From Achatina immaculata (lineage: Eukaryota > Mollusca > Gastropoda > Stylommatophora > Achatinidae): a stretch of DNA of 64,000 nucleotides. The notes beneath the pieces are model-generated. The model worked only from the letters and a program-made list of their open reading frames with translations, was not told the origin of the DNA and did no database searches. The stretch is from positions 39,115,515 to 39,179,514 of the forward strand of contig CM019701.1 in assembly GCA_009760885.1 (NCBI GenBank), read 5' to 3'. This document shows, piece by piece, positions 52,819-64,000 of this stretch; positions within the stretch are counted from its first letter, which is position 1; the number at the start of each line of letters is the position of its first letter. A program made the translations under genes and the position numbers.

Positions 52819-53989
52819 TTGTGATAGTATATTGTAAAGTAATGAACTTTAATAGTTAAGGGACTTGATTATGTCCCTTGTTCGTAATATCGATTGTTTA
52901 TTATTAGTTAGGTCACGTTCCACGTGAAAAGCTTCTTAGCTCAAGTAACTTTGACAGGTAGCGTTAACTGTCACGGGATTATTCTGAGTTTAGTTAGGGA
53001 AAGTTTTTAGGTGTCAACTTCGAAATGTCTGTTGTTGACACAATGGTTTAATTAGTAGTAGAGGTTTAGTTGTTACGAAATTATTTGTTTAAGGAACCAA
53101 AGTTTAGAAAAACATGATTATTTCACGCGGAGTGGGTTTTTCGTCATGGTATAATATTCGGGAATTATGGGAAGATTTAGAAGGGGATATTTAAACTTAA
53201 TCAACTTTTATTGAGGAGGGGGGGTGGGAGGATTTTTGTGTGTGATTTTTGTGTAGAATGTTATATTGAGTAGTCATGTTTCCTAGTTGAAGAGTTGCAT
53301 GTTAGTTTCAGTGATTTAATAGTTTTAGTTCAGCATATTGTCCTTTAGGACGGTGTTATTATTTCCTTGTTACTAATATGTAGGCTGTTAGGAGTGTTGT
53401 CCTTGTTAGGAAAGATTTGTGTGCTCGGGAGATGTGTTGGAAGTTCACCATATTGTAAGTAGTTGTTTCTACTTGCTTATTGTTGCCAGGCTTTTCTTCC
53501 CCATGGCGCTGACTACACACCCGGGAAGCTCTTGTACTGTTTGTTACATCATTCAGCTATGTTGGCAGTTCGTTTTCCTTCCTCATCTAAATTTTCCATC
53601 GTTCACTTTTCCATTCAATGAATGTTTGATGTGTATCTTTGAAGCTAGACTATTTATTACTTTCATGGAGTTTCTTTGCTGTTAGTCCTGTTGAGTGAGT
53701 GGGAAGTCCTGTGCAAGTTTTCATACATGACACTGTTGTTTCTGTTGTGGCAGTTGCGAACCTGGCAATGTTGTTGTGTCACTCGGGATATACCATAGTG
53801 ACAACTTTGCCTCTTTGGTACAGTAGGAATACCAGTTCTTACAGGCAACAACAACATGTAAGTCATTTCTAATAAAGACCACAAAAAGTCCATCTCTCTG
53901 ACTCTCTGTGTATTGCCACAAGGTACTGACACAGAGGGCTTACTAGTTTAGTTTTCTCCTACGAAATTCAGATTTTCTGTCAGCACTTA

Positions 53990-54545
53990 ACTCTGTTCTA
54001 ACGTCATCAACCTCTGTATGTGAACAATGAGCGCCCTTCCTCTGTTCTAGAGTAATCATTCTCCGTATATGAACAATGAGCACATTTCTTCTGTTTGGTC
54101 TAACGTCATCATTCTCTGTATATGAACAATGAGCACATTTCATCTGTTTGGTCTAACGTCATTATTCTCTGTATATGAACAATGAGCACATTTCCTCTGT
54201 TTGGTCTAACGTCATTAATCTCCGTATATGAACAATGAGCACCTTTCCTCTATTTGGTCTAACGTCATCATTCTCTGTATATGAACAATGAGCACATTTC
54301 CTCTGTTTGGTCTAACGTCATCATTCTCCTTATATGAACAATGAGCACATTTCCTCTGTTTGGTCTAACGTCATCATTCTCCTTATATGAACAATGAGCA
54401 TATTTCCTCTGTTTGGTCTAACGTCATCATTCTCCGTATATGAACAATGAGCATATTTCCTCTGTTTGGTCTAACGTCATTATTCTCCGTATATGAACAG
54501 TGAGCGCCCTTCCTCTGTTCTATCATCATCAATCTCTGTATATTC
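53990..54545 (-). repeat. 53-bp minisatellite
   Basis: About ten copies of CTGTATATGAACAATGAGCA then CATTTCCTCTGTTTGGTCTA and ACGTCATCATTCT. One end joins the minus-strand coiled-coil remnant at 54544, whose final bases resemble the unit and may have seeded it. Confidence 0.95.
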
Positions 54546-54732
54546 ACATTGTCCATCCACTCCTTCTCCTTTCTTCCTCTCGCAGCCTGTCCAAAACGGC
54601 TTTCACAGTGTCCTCCTTGTCCTTTCTCAGCCTGCCTTGTAATTTCTGCATGTCCAGCCAATGTGCCAGCCAACTCACTTCCGTGCTAGCCCGCATGTCC
54701 TGGACAGAAGATCCACGTTGTTCTCCTAACAC
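54544..54732 (-). pseudogene. Possible coiled-coil coding remnant
   Basis: A minus-strand frame of about 62 codons reads GSSVQDMRASTEVSWLAHWL then DMQKLQGRLRKDKEDTVKAV and LDRLREEERRRSGWTM. It is strongly helical with heptad-like Leu spacing and is flanked by an AG on one side and a GT on the other. The amino acid composition is far from random. I cannot tell an exon of an unknown gene from a retroelement gag fragment. Confidence 0.3.
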
Positions 54733-55859
54733 GTGAGTGATTCAGCTAGTTTACCCACTCTCTTGGAAGAAAATTGTTCTCAGTCTTTCTTTAACGTGCT
54801 CCGTGGCTCCGTCACAACAACACCATGAGACATTTCCTGATCCTCCATCCACCCAATTGGTGTGGACACCGACTCATTTTCCATGGACATGCTGGATGTA
54901 GTTACTGTTATCTCTTTATCGCTTTCCATCTCTTCCATTTCGATAAGTGACAAAAGCCATTAGTGTGGACCTTGTAACAGAATAGCATTCTGTACAGATT
55001 GTTTTGTGTGTAACTCTGTGGTTGTGACCACAACTCATCACTGTATGCCAAGCACGGAGAAAATATCTCGTCTTTCGAGAGAATTCTGAGTCACGTGGTT
55101 TAGGTTAGGCGGAAGGTGTGAATGAGTTGAGGGAGGAGTTTTGTCGTCTGAATGTTGTAGAGTCAGGTCGTGTGTGAGTTTTTCTCTGGAAAGGAGGTTT
55201 GTTAGGGTTTGTTAGGATTAGGATGTTTGTTTTGTAGTGGATTGTCCTTGTTAGGACAAAAAGGTTAAGTTTATTATGTAGTGTTGTAAGTTTGATTGCC
55301 CCTTTTAGGACAAAATGTGATTCTTGGTTGGAAGGTTGAGTATGGAGTTTTTCGGTAGATATGAGGTTAGTATGTTTGATGTTGCATGTTAGTCTGCGGG
55401 TTCCATGGCGATGTTAATCGCCCAGACCATTTTTATATTCTCATTGTAAATGTTTCCATCAAGTTTATACTTCACATCAGTGCAACACTCATCGTACAAA
55501 TTGGATCTCATCATTAAACATTTACAGTTGTGTCTGCTGAATCCTGTGATTCTTGGATTCATGTTATGTGGTATCAGTGGTGTTGAGTTAGTGGATTACA
55601 TGTAACTGGTCATGTCGTGTATTAATGTGCAGTGGAAGTTAGTGTTATCTGGGTTGTCTTGTTACACAGAGAATCTGGGTTGTCTTGTTACACAGAGAAT
55701 ATCAATGTAACGTCTGTTGAGTCTCTGAGTCAATTGCTCATGTAAATGTAAATGTAATAATACACAGTATACGAAGAAAGAATATTGTAATTGTGGTACA
55801 CGGACTCTGTTTAGCAGTGCCATGAAAACGGTTTTAACCCGACACCAGCATAGCAGGAC

Positions 55860-56075
55860 GGGCACTGACATGGAATCCTCAAGGAAATAGAGAACGAGGA
55901 AGGCCTAGACTTACTTGGAGAAGAGAAATTACGACAGTGCTCAGAGACAAGAGATGCACGTGGAAGGAAGCAGAGAATAATTCCAAGAACAGGAATGAAT
56001 GGGGAGCCTTTATTCGTGGCCTAGGCTCTCAAGGGAGTGAAAGGCGATGATGATGATGATGATGATGATGATGTA
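55860..56075 (+). mobile_element. RTE-like family E, 3' end with (TGA)n tail
   Basis: The plus strand encodes LTWNPQGNRERGRPRLTWRR then a KRCTWKEAENNSKNRNEW-like end and RGLGSQGSERR, then stop and (TGA)n at 56046-56073. The block from GRPRLTWRR to the SERR end is the common tail of a widespread RTE-type polymerase. Confidence 0.8.
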
Positions 56076-56744
56076 GCAAATTCTGAAGGTGAAGCATGCA
56101 CATGATGTGGGTTGCTAAATTCCAGCAGTCATAGAAACTCAGCGACAACAAATGAGAAAATGGTTTCCTGATCAAACATGTGTTAGGGAAAACTGTCTTT
56201 GAAGACGAAGAATAACAGCCTGGATTGCCAGGTGGTGATTTTCATGTTCCATGATACCGTAGTTAATTTATAAGAATAATTTGGAAGACAGACTGCTAAT
56301 AATGTATATAAATGCCTGACGCCACATGATGCCATTTCCATATATAAACCGCTCCCGGCATGTGAAAGGTGTGAATCTTGAGGATTCTACACGCTTACCA
56401 AATCAGAGGGAAGTCACCCAATTAGGTTTTTCTGTGAAAAACAAGGGAATTAACCGCTTCAAGCCTGAATGACAGGGAAGACAAACCTTTAAAAACGAAC
56501 TGTTATTACAGTATTTGTTTTCCTGACTGTGTTCTATTGAGAAACTGATTAATATTGTCTTTTGGTCATGTTCGCTCTTCTGTTTGTGGGTCATTCTCTT
56601 CTCTGTAACAAGAGAACGAGAATCACATTTCACTACCTCATTATTGCTACTGAATTTCACACTTTACTTCTTGCTTTTGTGAGCACTTGGAATGGTTGCT
56701 TTAAAATAAAGCAGAAACGGTTGTTTATTTTTAACAGAGCTTTT

Positions 56745-56805
56745 TTTACACATCATCATCATCATCATCATCGCCTTTCACTCCCTTGAGAGCATATGGA
56801 AATAT
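56745..56805 (-). mobile_element. RTE-like family E, minimal 3' tail
   Basis: The minus strand reads GCTCTCAAGGGAGTGAAAGG then CGATGATGATG, identical to the end of the copy at 56020-56070. Only about 60 bp were inserted or retained. Confidence 0.75.
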
Positions 56806-57191
56806 AAAATCATTTGAGAGAAAAATCTTCCTTAATTTAAGCACATAATTGAAGAGAAAATGACATATATTTTTAAAGAATTCAACATTTGCTGTGCATT
56901 ATTGTAAGATATAAAATAGGAAGTTTAATTTTACACAGAACGGCGATGAAAACCGAAAGAATAAAGAAATGGACTTTTTCCAAAAAGTTGAGAACAGGAC
57001 ACGGAGGTGCGCCTAACATTCTGTCATTTCACAGGTCATATAATCCATTTAATGGATAATTCTAATTACGTTATCCATACCAGCGATTTTCTATTAACAA
57101 ATACATCATTCAAGACATTAAATGGATCATGACGTCAAAAATGGCTCATGTTTGTCACCACAGAAGCACAGACACACACATCACAAAATAA

Positions 57192-58495
57192 TACAAGGTC
57201 CGACAATTAAGTAATGAGGTTGATTTTATTAAGGCCAAGACAAAAATGCCACAAGAAGCAACTTTCATCTATGATCTGGCAACTTTTCCTCTCCTCCCGA
57301 TAACCAGACGACAAACAAGCCGCCATTTTCTTGACCTAGTCAGAGGTGCATTGTTACGTAATCAGCATGGAGCAAAAAACTAACATTAAATTCTGTTTAA
57401 AACTCTGAAAAAGTCCCATTGAGACAGTTTAGTTGATGCGACAAGTTCATAGGGATAATTTACCTCGTGCGTAGATATTCAGGCGATATTCACGATTCAA
57501 AAGTGGTGTGGAAACGATTATAAATGCAACTAGACATGGATGCCAGATTTCTGTTCGTAATGAGAAACTCATTGCAAAGGTCAGAGAACGGATACAGAAG
57601 ATCATTATTTGACTGTGAGGATGATGGCAGTTGAATTTGGTGTTAACCGAGAGACCATTCGTAAAATTTTCGTGGAAAATGTGAGCAAGAAAAAAGTTGC
57701 TTGCCGGTTGGTACCACAATCGTTGTCTGATGATCAAAAACATCAGTGTGTTGAGTACGCAAAAGACATCATCAAAACGTGTTGCAAAAATAAACATTTC
57801 TTAAATTTGATTGTTGCAGAGGATGAAACATGGATTTTCCGCTATGCTCAAACAACTAATGGCCAAAGTGCTCAGTGGAAGTTATCATCATCATCAAAAG
57901 GCAAAACATATTCGTCTACAAAAAGTCGAAAGTGAAGAAAATGGTGTGCCTGCTCGCCAGCAAAGGAGTTATTCACAAAGAATTTATTCCACAGGGACAG
58001 ACTGTCACTGCCAAAGTTTATTTAAGTATTTTAAAACCCTATTGAAAAGGATTCTCCGAGTCCGACCCGAGTATTCAACACCTGGTAGTTTTTTCTTTCT
58101 TCATGATAACGCACCCGCTCACCGGGGGGGGGGGGGGGGGGGGGGGTAGTTGTACAGGAATATTTGGCCCAAAAGCAAGAGTGTGTTCTCAGCCATCCAC
58201 CCTTTCCCCAGATTTGTCTCCCTGTGATATTTTCTATTCCCAAAATTAAGGTTACCGTTGAAAGGACGCTTCTTTAACCATACTGATGACGTTGAAAGGG
58301 CCGTAACATCGAGTTTAAGGGTCATACCAACAGAAGAACTGCAGAGGTCGTTCTAGTGTTTGTTAGATCGTGCCACTCGCTTTATCAATGCACAAGGGGG
58401 TTATTTTGAATAAAATACAGGATATATCGTCAACTGTTGTTTATTTTATTTTTTTTAATGTAGTTAGTCTTATTACTTAATTGTCGGTACATTTA
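57192..58495 (+). mobile_element. Mariner element, inactive
   Basis: About 1.3 kb bounded by TA and imperfect terminal inverted repeats sharing CCGACAATTAAGTAAT (57200-57215 and 58472-58487). The transposase starts MEQKTNIKFCLKL at 57367. HTH-region pieces and VRMMAVEFGVNRETIRKIFV follow, then the catalytic motifs EDETW (first Asp), FFLHDNAPAHR (second Asp) and LSPDLSPCDIFYS (third Asp), each in a different frame. A G-run of about 25 at 58122-58147 sits between the second and third motifs. Motif order, length and TA target fit mariner. Confidence 0.9.
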
Positions 58496-58785
58496 AAGTA
58501 GGTTGAGGATTGTCTTATTTTGTGTACTGTGCTGTGCAGTCGACAGTTTTATGATATAATAACACTGTAAACGCATCAACCATTTACATAGATCAATATT
58601 TCTAATGAAAATCACGGTAAGCTATAACTAACAAAACTGAACTCGCCTCTTTTAATATTTCTATAAAATAGAAGTATAATCTGCCCAAATGCTACACCTG
58701 TGTACAGTTATCATCATGCAACCATCTCGCGTTAACTGTAAAGAAATTTTTCTAAGCCGGTATCTTGTTGATATCAATGATTATT
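58490..58785 (+). repeat. Duplicated segment, copy 1
   Basis: Matches 62617-62910 at roughly 80-85 percent: AGGTTGAGGATTGTC, GTGCAGTCGACAGTTTTATG, ATCACGGTAAG, AATCTGCCCAAAT and CAGTTATCATCATGCAACCA. It begins at the right end of the mariner. No coding seen. Confidence 0.85.
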
Positions 58786-58794
58786 ATCGAACAC

Positions 58795-59960
58795 TCAGTC
58801 AGTCAGTCATTTGCATGTCCATTGCGGAACTTTGCCTCCCTAACAGCTCTCCTGTAGGCCTCTCAGTTGTAAGCAAGATGCCCAGTTGCTAATGCGTCCA
58901 TTCACAGATCATCAGCGATGTCTTGTAGCCATCTTCGCTTTGGTCTTCCTCTCTTTCTTTTTCCAATCGTGTACACTTCCAAGACTGTCTTCTCTAAATT
59001 ATCATGACATTTAATATGTCCACAATATTTAAGTTTACTCTGTTTAATTTTCCTTACTTTCTTCTTCAATATTAAGTTCTTCTAGTATGGATATATTTGT
59101 TCTTTGTTGAGTCCATGATATCAGAAGGACTCTTCTGTAGCGTTTACATTCAAAAGTATTTATGTGTTTCTTAGCTGTTTTCTTAAGTTTCCAGGTCTCA
59201 CATGCATATGTTACGATGGGAAAGATGCATGCCCTTAAAAATCTTTTTTGTGGTTCTGTCTACTCCTCTCCACAGATTCTTTAGTTGTTTTACTTTCTGA
59301 AGAGCGATAGATGTTCTCCTTTTAATTTCCCTCATTGTATCTCCATTATTAGTTAGTAGTGATGCAAGATATTCAAAACTCTCCATCTCTTACACCTTTT
59401 CCTCACTGATACATATTTCAGGTGCCTCATTTTTTTTTGTTTTTGTCAGTTCTCATCAATTTAGTTTTCTTCGCGTTAAGATAAAGGTTTTGCTCTTCAC
59501 TATTTTTACGGACTGACATAATTAGTATTTCCATTCCTTTTTATGTTGTTTACTATAATACTGTGTCATCAGCATATCTAATCTCTGGTATTTCATAACC
59601 TCCCCTTGTTATGGCATCGTAACATTCTTGTTCTACATCTTCTTCAACATTCCTCCTCATATTTTCGGTATACGAGTTAAATATGTAAGGCGATAGTATG
59701 CACCTCTGACAGAAACCTTGTGTTGTTTCACCATTTATTCTTACTGCTTCCTGTTGGTCTAGATATAGCAGTTATGTTTAACTGTGTCACGTGTGTTGGA
59801 AACCCCATATTTCCATTATTTCCCAAAGTTTCTGGTGTTGTACACAATCAACTGCTTTTGAGTAGTCTATGAAAGATAAATATAGGTACATATTAAATTC
59901 TCTGCAGTTTTCGATGATTAATATTATGGTGAAAATATTATCTATTGTTCCTCTACAGCT
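58795..59960 (-). mobile_element. RTE-like family A, RT to 3' end, decayed
   Basis: Minus-strand pieces: QKLWEIMEIWG-like RT sequence at 59800-59850, a YADDTV box at about 59575, FEYLASLLTNNGDTMREIKR at 59200-59386, then the family tail down to 58800 with a (TGAC)n tail at 58794-58808. Many frameshifts. Parallel in structure to 11155-12600. Confidence 0.8.
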
Positions 59961-59964
59961 CAGT

Positions 59965-61440
59965 TAATTATCTAATATTCATCCTGACCTCTGCACTGTG
60001 TGCTATGCGGGAGAGTTGTATAATTCGCTAAGCTTACAAGAAATGACGTGACAGCACTCTCGTGCCAGAGTCTGAATGCTGTGTGGTGATCTAACGTTGT
60101 TAGTACAACTTGAGGGCTGGAGGACATTGGAGAAGGGCCACGTGGCGATTTTTGGACGGCTTTTGACGTTTCATATTCAATCCCAGAGGCATCTGACCTG
60201 TTGTTACGACAGGTGTCATGGCCTAAAGTGATGAATAATGCTATCCCGCTCCCAACCATAAAAAATAAAAGGTACGCATTGACCTGATTTGAAATAGTGT
60301 AGGGGACGAGCAGGGGTGATCATGAGTCATCTATTTTAAGTCTAGAAGAACTTTTGGAAACCAGAAAAACTGTAAGCAGCGATACGACCCGGCTGTGCAA
60401 GGTGAGTCTGTTAATGTAGTAACTAAGCTAAGCAAAGTTTGACTGTGGTGAGCTCTTGATCAGTGAAGTTAGCTGCCTCAAATGATCAGTGCAGAGAGAT
60501 GCAGGCATGTTGTCCACGGCTTACAGTTTCAAGGATCGCTGAAACAGTTTCTGTTGAAACTGGAACTTTAACTATCGCTGCCTATTGGAGTAGGTTCACT
60601 ACAGAAATATGAAATTATCTTAAGAGTCCCTGACAAATGGTGCCATGAACACGTTCTTTCTTAACCTGGCTATGTCTTGCTGATTCGTTTCCATAATCAA
60701 CAACTTAAATTACCCGAAGGACATTCCTCTTCCTAATTTATCCAGAAACTCTTATGTAAAGCAGGTGAATTATGAATCAGACTATCGTCCAGATTCCCCA
60801 AACGCACTGACTACTATAGCCCATGGGTTGTGATCACTTCTGTAAATCTCCAAGATCTTCTAAACACTTTCGAACAGCACCTAACACGATCATCTATACA
60901 CCCCCTAAATATCCATACCCCACCAATAACCCAGGACAGATAGTTGCAGGTTAGGTTATCCAGGGCCATTCTTAAATTTCAGAAACACATGAAAGGACTA
61001 TAATAGATCTAGTTAAAGAAAATCTAGTTTAAAAATCGTAACATACATACCAGTCCAACTTTACACCTGTCACTATAGCACTTGTTAGTTGTAACAAAAT
61101 TGTTCTTCTTTTGACAATTAAAATATCTTGGTCACTAAACTGCTAGACCCACTACAAGCACGTGGTAGATTAACATTCTTTTTACATTGTAGTATCTACC
61201 GATACAGTCCTCTTACTTTTCTATTTGACTAATTCGTGGTAAATTTTATGTGGACAAAGGAAGAGAGGAAGTAAAGGGAGTGTACATTCCTTTATGCATT
61301 ATTCGTGTCAGTTTTAGCTTGTCTGGCAGGCGCCTTCAGCTGCAATACGTTAGTTCTGATTACACATACAAGCACGGCCATAAAGAGGCAAAACAAACCA
61401 GCTGTTGTCGGGGAAGGATTTCGTTTTCTTTAGGTGAAAT
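59965..61440. other. No assignable feature
   Basis: About 1.5 kb with short frames only. I found no domain, repeat or splice-phased exon. Confidence 0.5.
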
Positions 61441-61447
61441 ATCTAAA

Positions 61448-61745
61448 CATTCTTCCCGTGCCGTTAAACGTCACATAGGGCTCGCATGGTAGTTCGCCGG
61501 GTTGTCCTATTTTCGGCGAGCTTTTCAACCTTATCAAGAGATTTTATGCCTGTTAATTTGGCCTCTCTTAACAATATCCTCTTTAGAGTTTCACGCGGTC
61601 TGCCTATTTTTCTTCGGCCTGTTGTGTTCCACTTGACAGCTTGTTTTGGGATTCTCCGATGGTTTCTTCTCATCATGTGACCAACATATGTCCATCTCCT
61701 TTTCCTGATCACCCATGAAACTGGTTGTTGTTCGCTCTTCTGTCA
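61448..61745 (-). mobile_element. RTE-like family B, 3' tail
   Basis: An 82-codon minus-strand frame: IRKRRWTYVGHMMRRNHRRI, AVKWNTTGRRKIGRPRETLK and TTRRTTMRALCDV. It lies head to head with the family A tail at 61775. Confidence 0.85.
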
Positions 61746-61774
61746 TCTTTCAAACATCACGGGGACAAAAAAAA

Positions 61775-62085
61775 AGAGAAATATATCCATACTACAAGAA
61801 CTTAATACTGAAGAAGAGTGGCTGGTAAGGAAGATTAAGAAGAGAAAACTAAAATATTTTGGAAATATCAAACGTCATGAGAATTTAGAGAAGACAGTCT
61901 TGGAAGGGTATATAATTGGAAGAAGAAAGAGAGGAAGACTAAGGCCAAGACGGTTGCAAGACATCGTTGATGATCTGCGAATGGATGCATCAACAGCAGG
62001 GGCATCTTGCTTACGACTGAGAGGCCTATAGGAGAGCTGTAAGGGAGGCAAAGTTCAGCAAGGGACATGCAAACGACTGACTGAC
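61775..62085 (+). mobile_element. RTE-like family A, 3' tail
   Basis: The plus strand runs from ATATATCCATACTACAAGAA through AGAAAGAGAGGAAGACTAAG to AAGGGACATGCAAACGACTG with a (TGAC)n tail. The frame is broken near 62000. Confidence 0.85.
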
Positions 62086-62616
62086 TTATGTTTCACCACA
62101 AGATTATAACAGATGTGGGAAATAATCACTGTACGTCGAAAAATCTGCAGGAGATGAAACCTCTGCATCATTTTGTCAACCAGCTCCCTAACATACAGAA
62201 GATGATGATAATGATCATGATGATTATGATGATATCCATCTCATCGTTCGTATGACTTGATTACATAATTAATATCATTAACGAATATTAGTATTAATTT
62301 TAAAGTATACATTATTCAAAAAATAAAATATTTCCTAGATAATTCTTTAGATAAAAGTTTTCGCAATCTAAATAATTCTAGATATATCTTAGTTGCTGTT
62401 CTAGATAACTTTTGGAGAGAGAAAAAAAATTGCCACCAATGACAGCTGCGATCTGTCAATAAAACAAACAGAATCTAAACATTAAACTCTCCGTGACGTC
62501 AGAAAGGGATCTTTTTGTTAGTGTCCATATCTTGATATAATTTAACAATAAATATTTCCAAGCCGAAGATACACCCACACATAAACACTCACACAGAAGT
62601 ACACACATTTGTATGA

Positions 62617-62910
62617 ATTTAAAACAGGTTGAGGATTGTCGTATTTTGGGTGCTGTGTTGTGCAGTCGACAGTTTTATGATTCCATAATACAGCGAGCGC
62701 AGGAAACCTTTACATAAATCGATATTTCTAATGTAAATCACGGTAAGTTAGAACTAACAAAATTAAATTCGACTCTTATTATTTCTAAAAAAAAACAGAA
62801 TTATAATCTGCCCAAATCCAAAGCCTGTGTACAGTTATCATCATGCAACCATCTCGTCTTAGTTGTACCGTTCGGTTTCTTGCCCCTATCTTGTGGGTAT
62901 CAGTGATTAA
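62617..62910 (+). repeat. Duplicated segment, copy 2
   Basis: Paralogue of 58490-58785 without the mariner. Its left flank (CACAGAAGTACACACA) also resembles the DNA left of the mariner at about 57160-57185. Confidence 0.8.
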
Positions 62911-62985
62911 ACTGGCAAAGTCACCGTTGGGTTTCTTGCCTCTATCTTGTGGGTATCAGTGATTAAACTGGCAAAGTCACCGAGT
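62868..62985 (+). repeat. 56-bp tandem duplication
   Basis: CCGTTCGGTTTCTTGCCCCT through GGCAAAGTCAC is doubled, with small changes in the second copy. Confidence 0.9.
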
Positions 62986-63174
62986 TGAGAGCTGAGGGTC
63001 CTGGTTGAATGCCCATACCATTTTTCACTGATTCAGAACCAGCAGAAGAATTTTCTGAACTCACAAACACGAAAGGAACTGGAATTTCAGGAGCATGGAG
63101 ATTCTTTTCTGTTCTGTATTAGGTTTTCAGTATCACCACGAGCGAGAACACTCCAATAATTTTCCACCGCCTGT

Positions 63175-63690
63175 CATCATCATCATCATCATCATCAGGG
63201 GCCGTGCCGACTGGCGTTGGCTATAATGTTTCTCCAGAGTACACGATCCTTCATGCAGGCCATCAGCTCAGTTGGTGATCTCCTCTCACACCATCCCGTC
63301 AGACTGTCCAGTATCATTTCTCTTGGTCTTCCTCTTGATCTTCTTCCTTCTATTTTTCCTGTTGTTATAATATTTTCAATGCCCCCTCTTCTCATTGCAT
63401 GTCTTATGAAAGTACATTGTCTCTCTCTTATCTTTCTGACAAGGTTTTTTGTCTCTCCAGCTCTTCTCCTACATTCTTCATTAGTTATTTTTGGTGTCCA
63501 GGGAATTTGTAACATTCTTCTAATAAACTACATTTCTGCTGCTTGTAATGACTTTTGTGCAGACCTGCCTATTGTCAATGATTCACTTCCATATAACAAG
63601 ATAGGTTCAATATAGCATTTTAGGACTCGTTTTCTAACATTCATTGATAAGGATGTGTTGGTTAATATGATGTCCCACCGCACGTGCAAG
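63175..63690 (-). mobile_element. RTE-like family C, 3' end with (TGA)n tail
   Basis: The minus strand encodes SMNVRKRVLKCYIEPILLYG, LTIGRSAQKSLQAAEM, PWTPKITNEECRRRAGETKN, GRRSRGRPREMILDSLTGWC and LWRNIIANASRHGP, then stop and (TGA)n at 63173-63196. One frame change lies near 63520. The best-preserved copy of family C here. Confidence 0.85.
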
Positions 63691-63699
63691 TGAATATCA

Positions 63700-64000
63700 A
63701 ATAGAATGTTCATCGGTAGTCCTTCACGGCAATCTTTGATGATGAGTCATCCAGTAAGGACGCCATTTTAGGAACTAAAACAGTCCACGCGCGAAACTAG
63801 TCAGCGTCGCTCTCGGCACGACCTCCATATCCTAGGCACCAAGTCGAACTAGGACACGCACAGACGATCACAGTTCACTGTAGGAATAAATAAAATAAAC
63901 ATTTACTATTATTTGTATTGTTTTATATTTTAGGGCACAGGTACATCTTATCTGGCGCATAAATGTTATTATATGATTCTCAATCATATAATGAATGGTC
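63700..64000. other. Window end, no assignable feature
   Basis: Becomes AT-rich after 63880. Nothing was recognised. Confidence 0.5.

Larger units (their letters stand above)
52822..55570 (+). mobile_element. 3' LTR region of the Gypsy-type element (right limit uncertain)
   Basis: Starts TGATAGTATATTGTAAAG, matching the left copy for about 163 bp. The downstream limit is not clear: a TGGTATCAGTGGTG at about 55570 resembles a primer-binding site, which would make the LTR about 2.7 kb including a nested 53-bp minisatellite. A shorter LTR followed by unrelated DNA is equally possible. Confidence 0.45.

Noticed and set aside
57609..58149. Functional transposase gene
   Set aside because: The three catalytic motifs are in different frames, with a long G-run between the second and third. 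The N-terminal region has stops.

Overview
The window reads as intron-rich, repeat-dense animal DNA, most likely a mollusc and probably a gastropod. That placement is an inference from the repertoire: several RTE-like non-LTR retrotransposon families, Penelope-like elements, tRNA-derived SINEs, a mariner and a Gypsy-type LTR remnant, plus an exceptional load of minisatellites. There are no prokaryotic genes, operons, rRNAs or CRISPR arrays.

Most of the long open frames lie in tandem repeats or decayed retroelements and are not genes. One host gene can be assembled, on the minus strand, from position 44757 down to 14687. Eleven exons have AG acceptors and GT donors, and the reading phase agrees at all ten junctions. 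The predicted protein is about 669 residues: a signal peptide, cysteine-bearing segments resembling leucine-rich-repeat caps, a Thr-run/Arg-rich ectodomain with an RRKR site, one transmembrane helix, a basic stop-transfer segment, and a Tyr- and Asn/Arg-rich cytoplasmic tail of about 249 residues. I do not recognise the family.

Layout. 1-2789 holds a near-identical direct repeat of about 1.07 kb, offset 1723 bp. 2836-6015 holds two minisatellite blocks of the same family in inverted orientation, with unique inner arms of about 50 bp. 6704-8130 holds a 48-bp minisatellite grown out of a dispersed element. 8400-12870 holds stacked RTE fragments. 14687-44757 is the host gene, its introns packed with RTE, Penelope-like and SINE copies and more than ten unrelated minisatellites. 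44758-50450 is upstream DNA with another copy of the dispersed element and several arrays, one split by a roughly 970-bp insert. 50693-55600 contains a Gypsy LTR remnant with a decayed integrase. 57192-58495 is a broken mariner with recognisable ends. The remainder is a duplicated segment and further RTE tails.

Points worth a second look are the unrecognised membrane-protein gene, a minisatellite built from its transmembrane-exon boundary that carries a stronger decoy splice donor, the large inverted minisatellite, the element-seeded minisatellite, and the shared inverted architecture of two Penelope-like copies.
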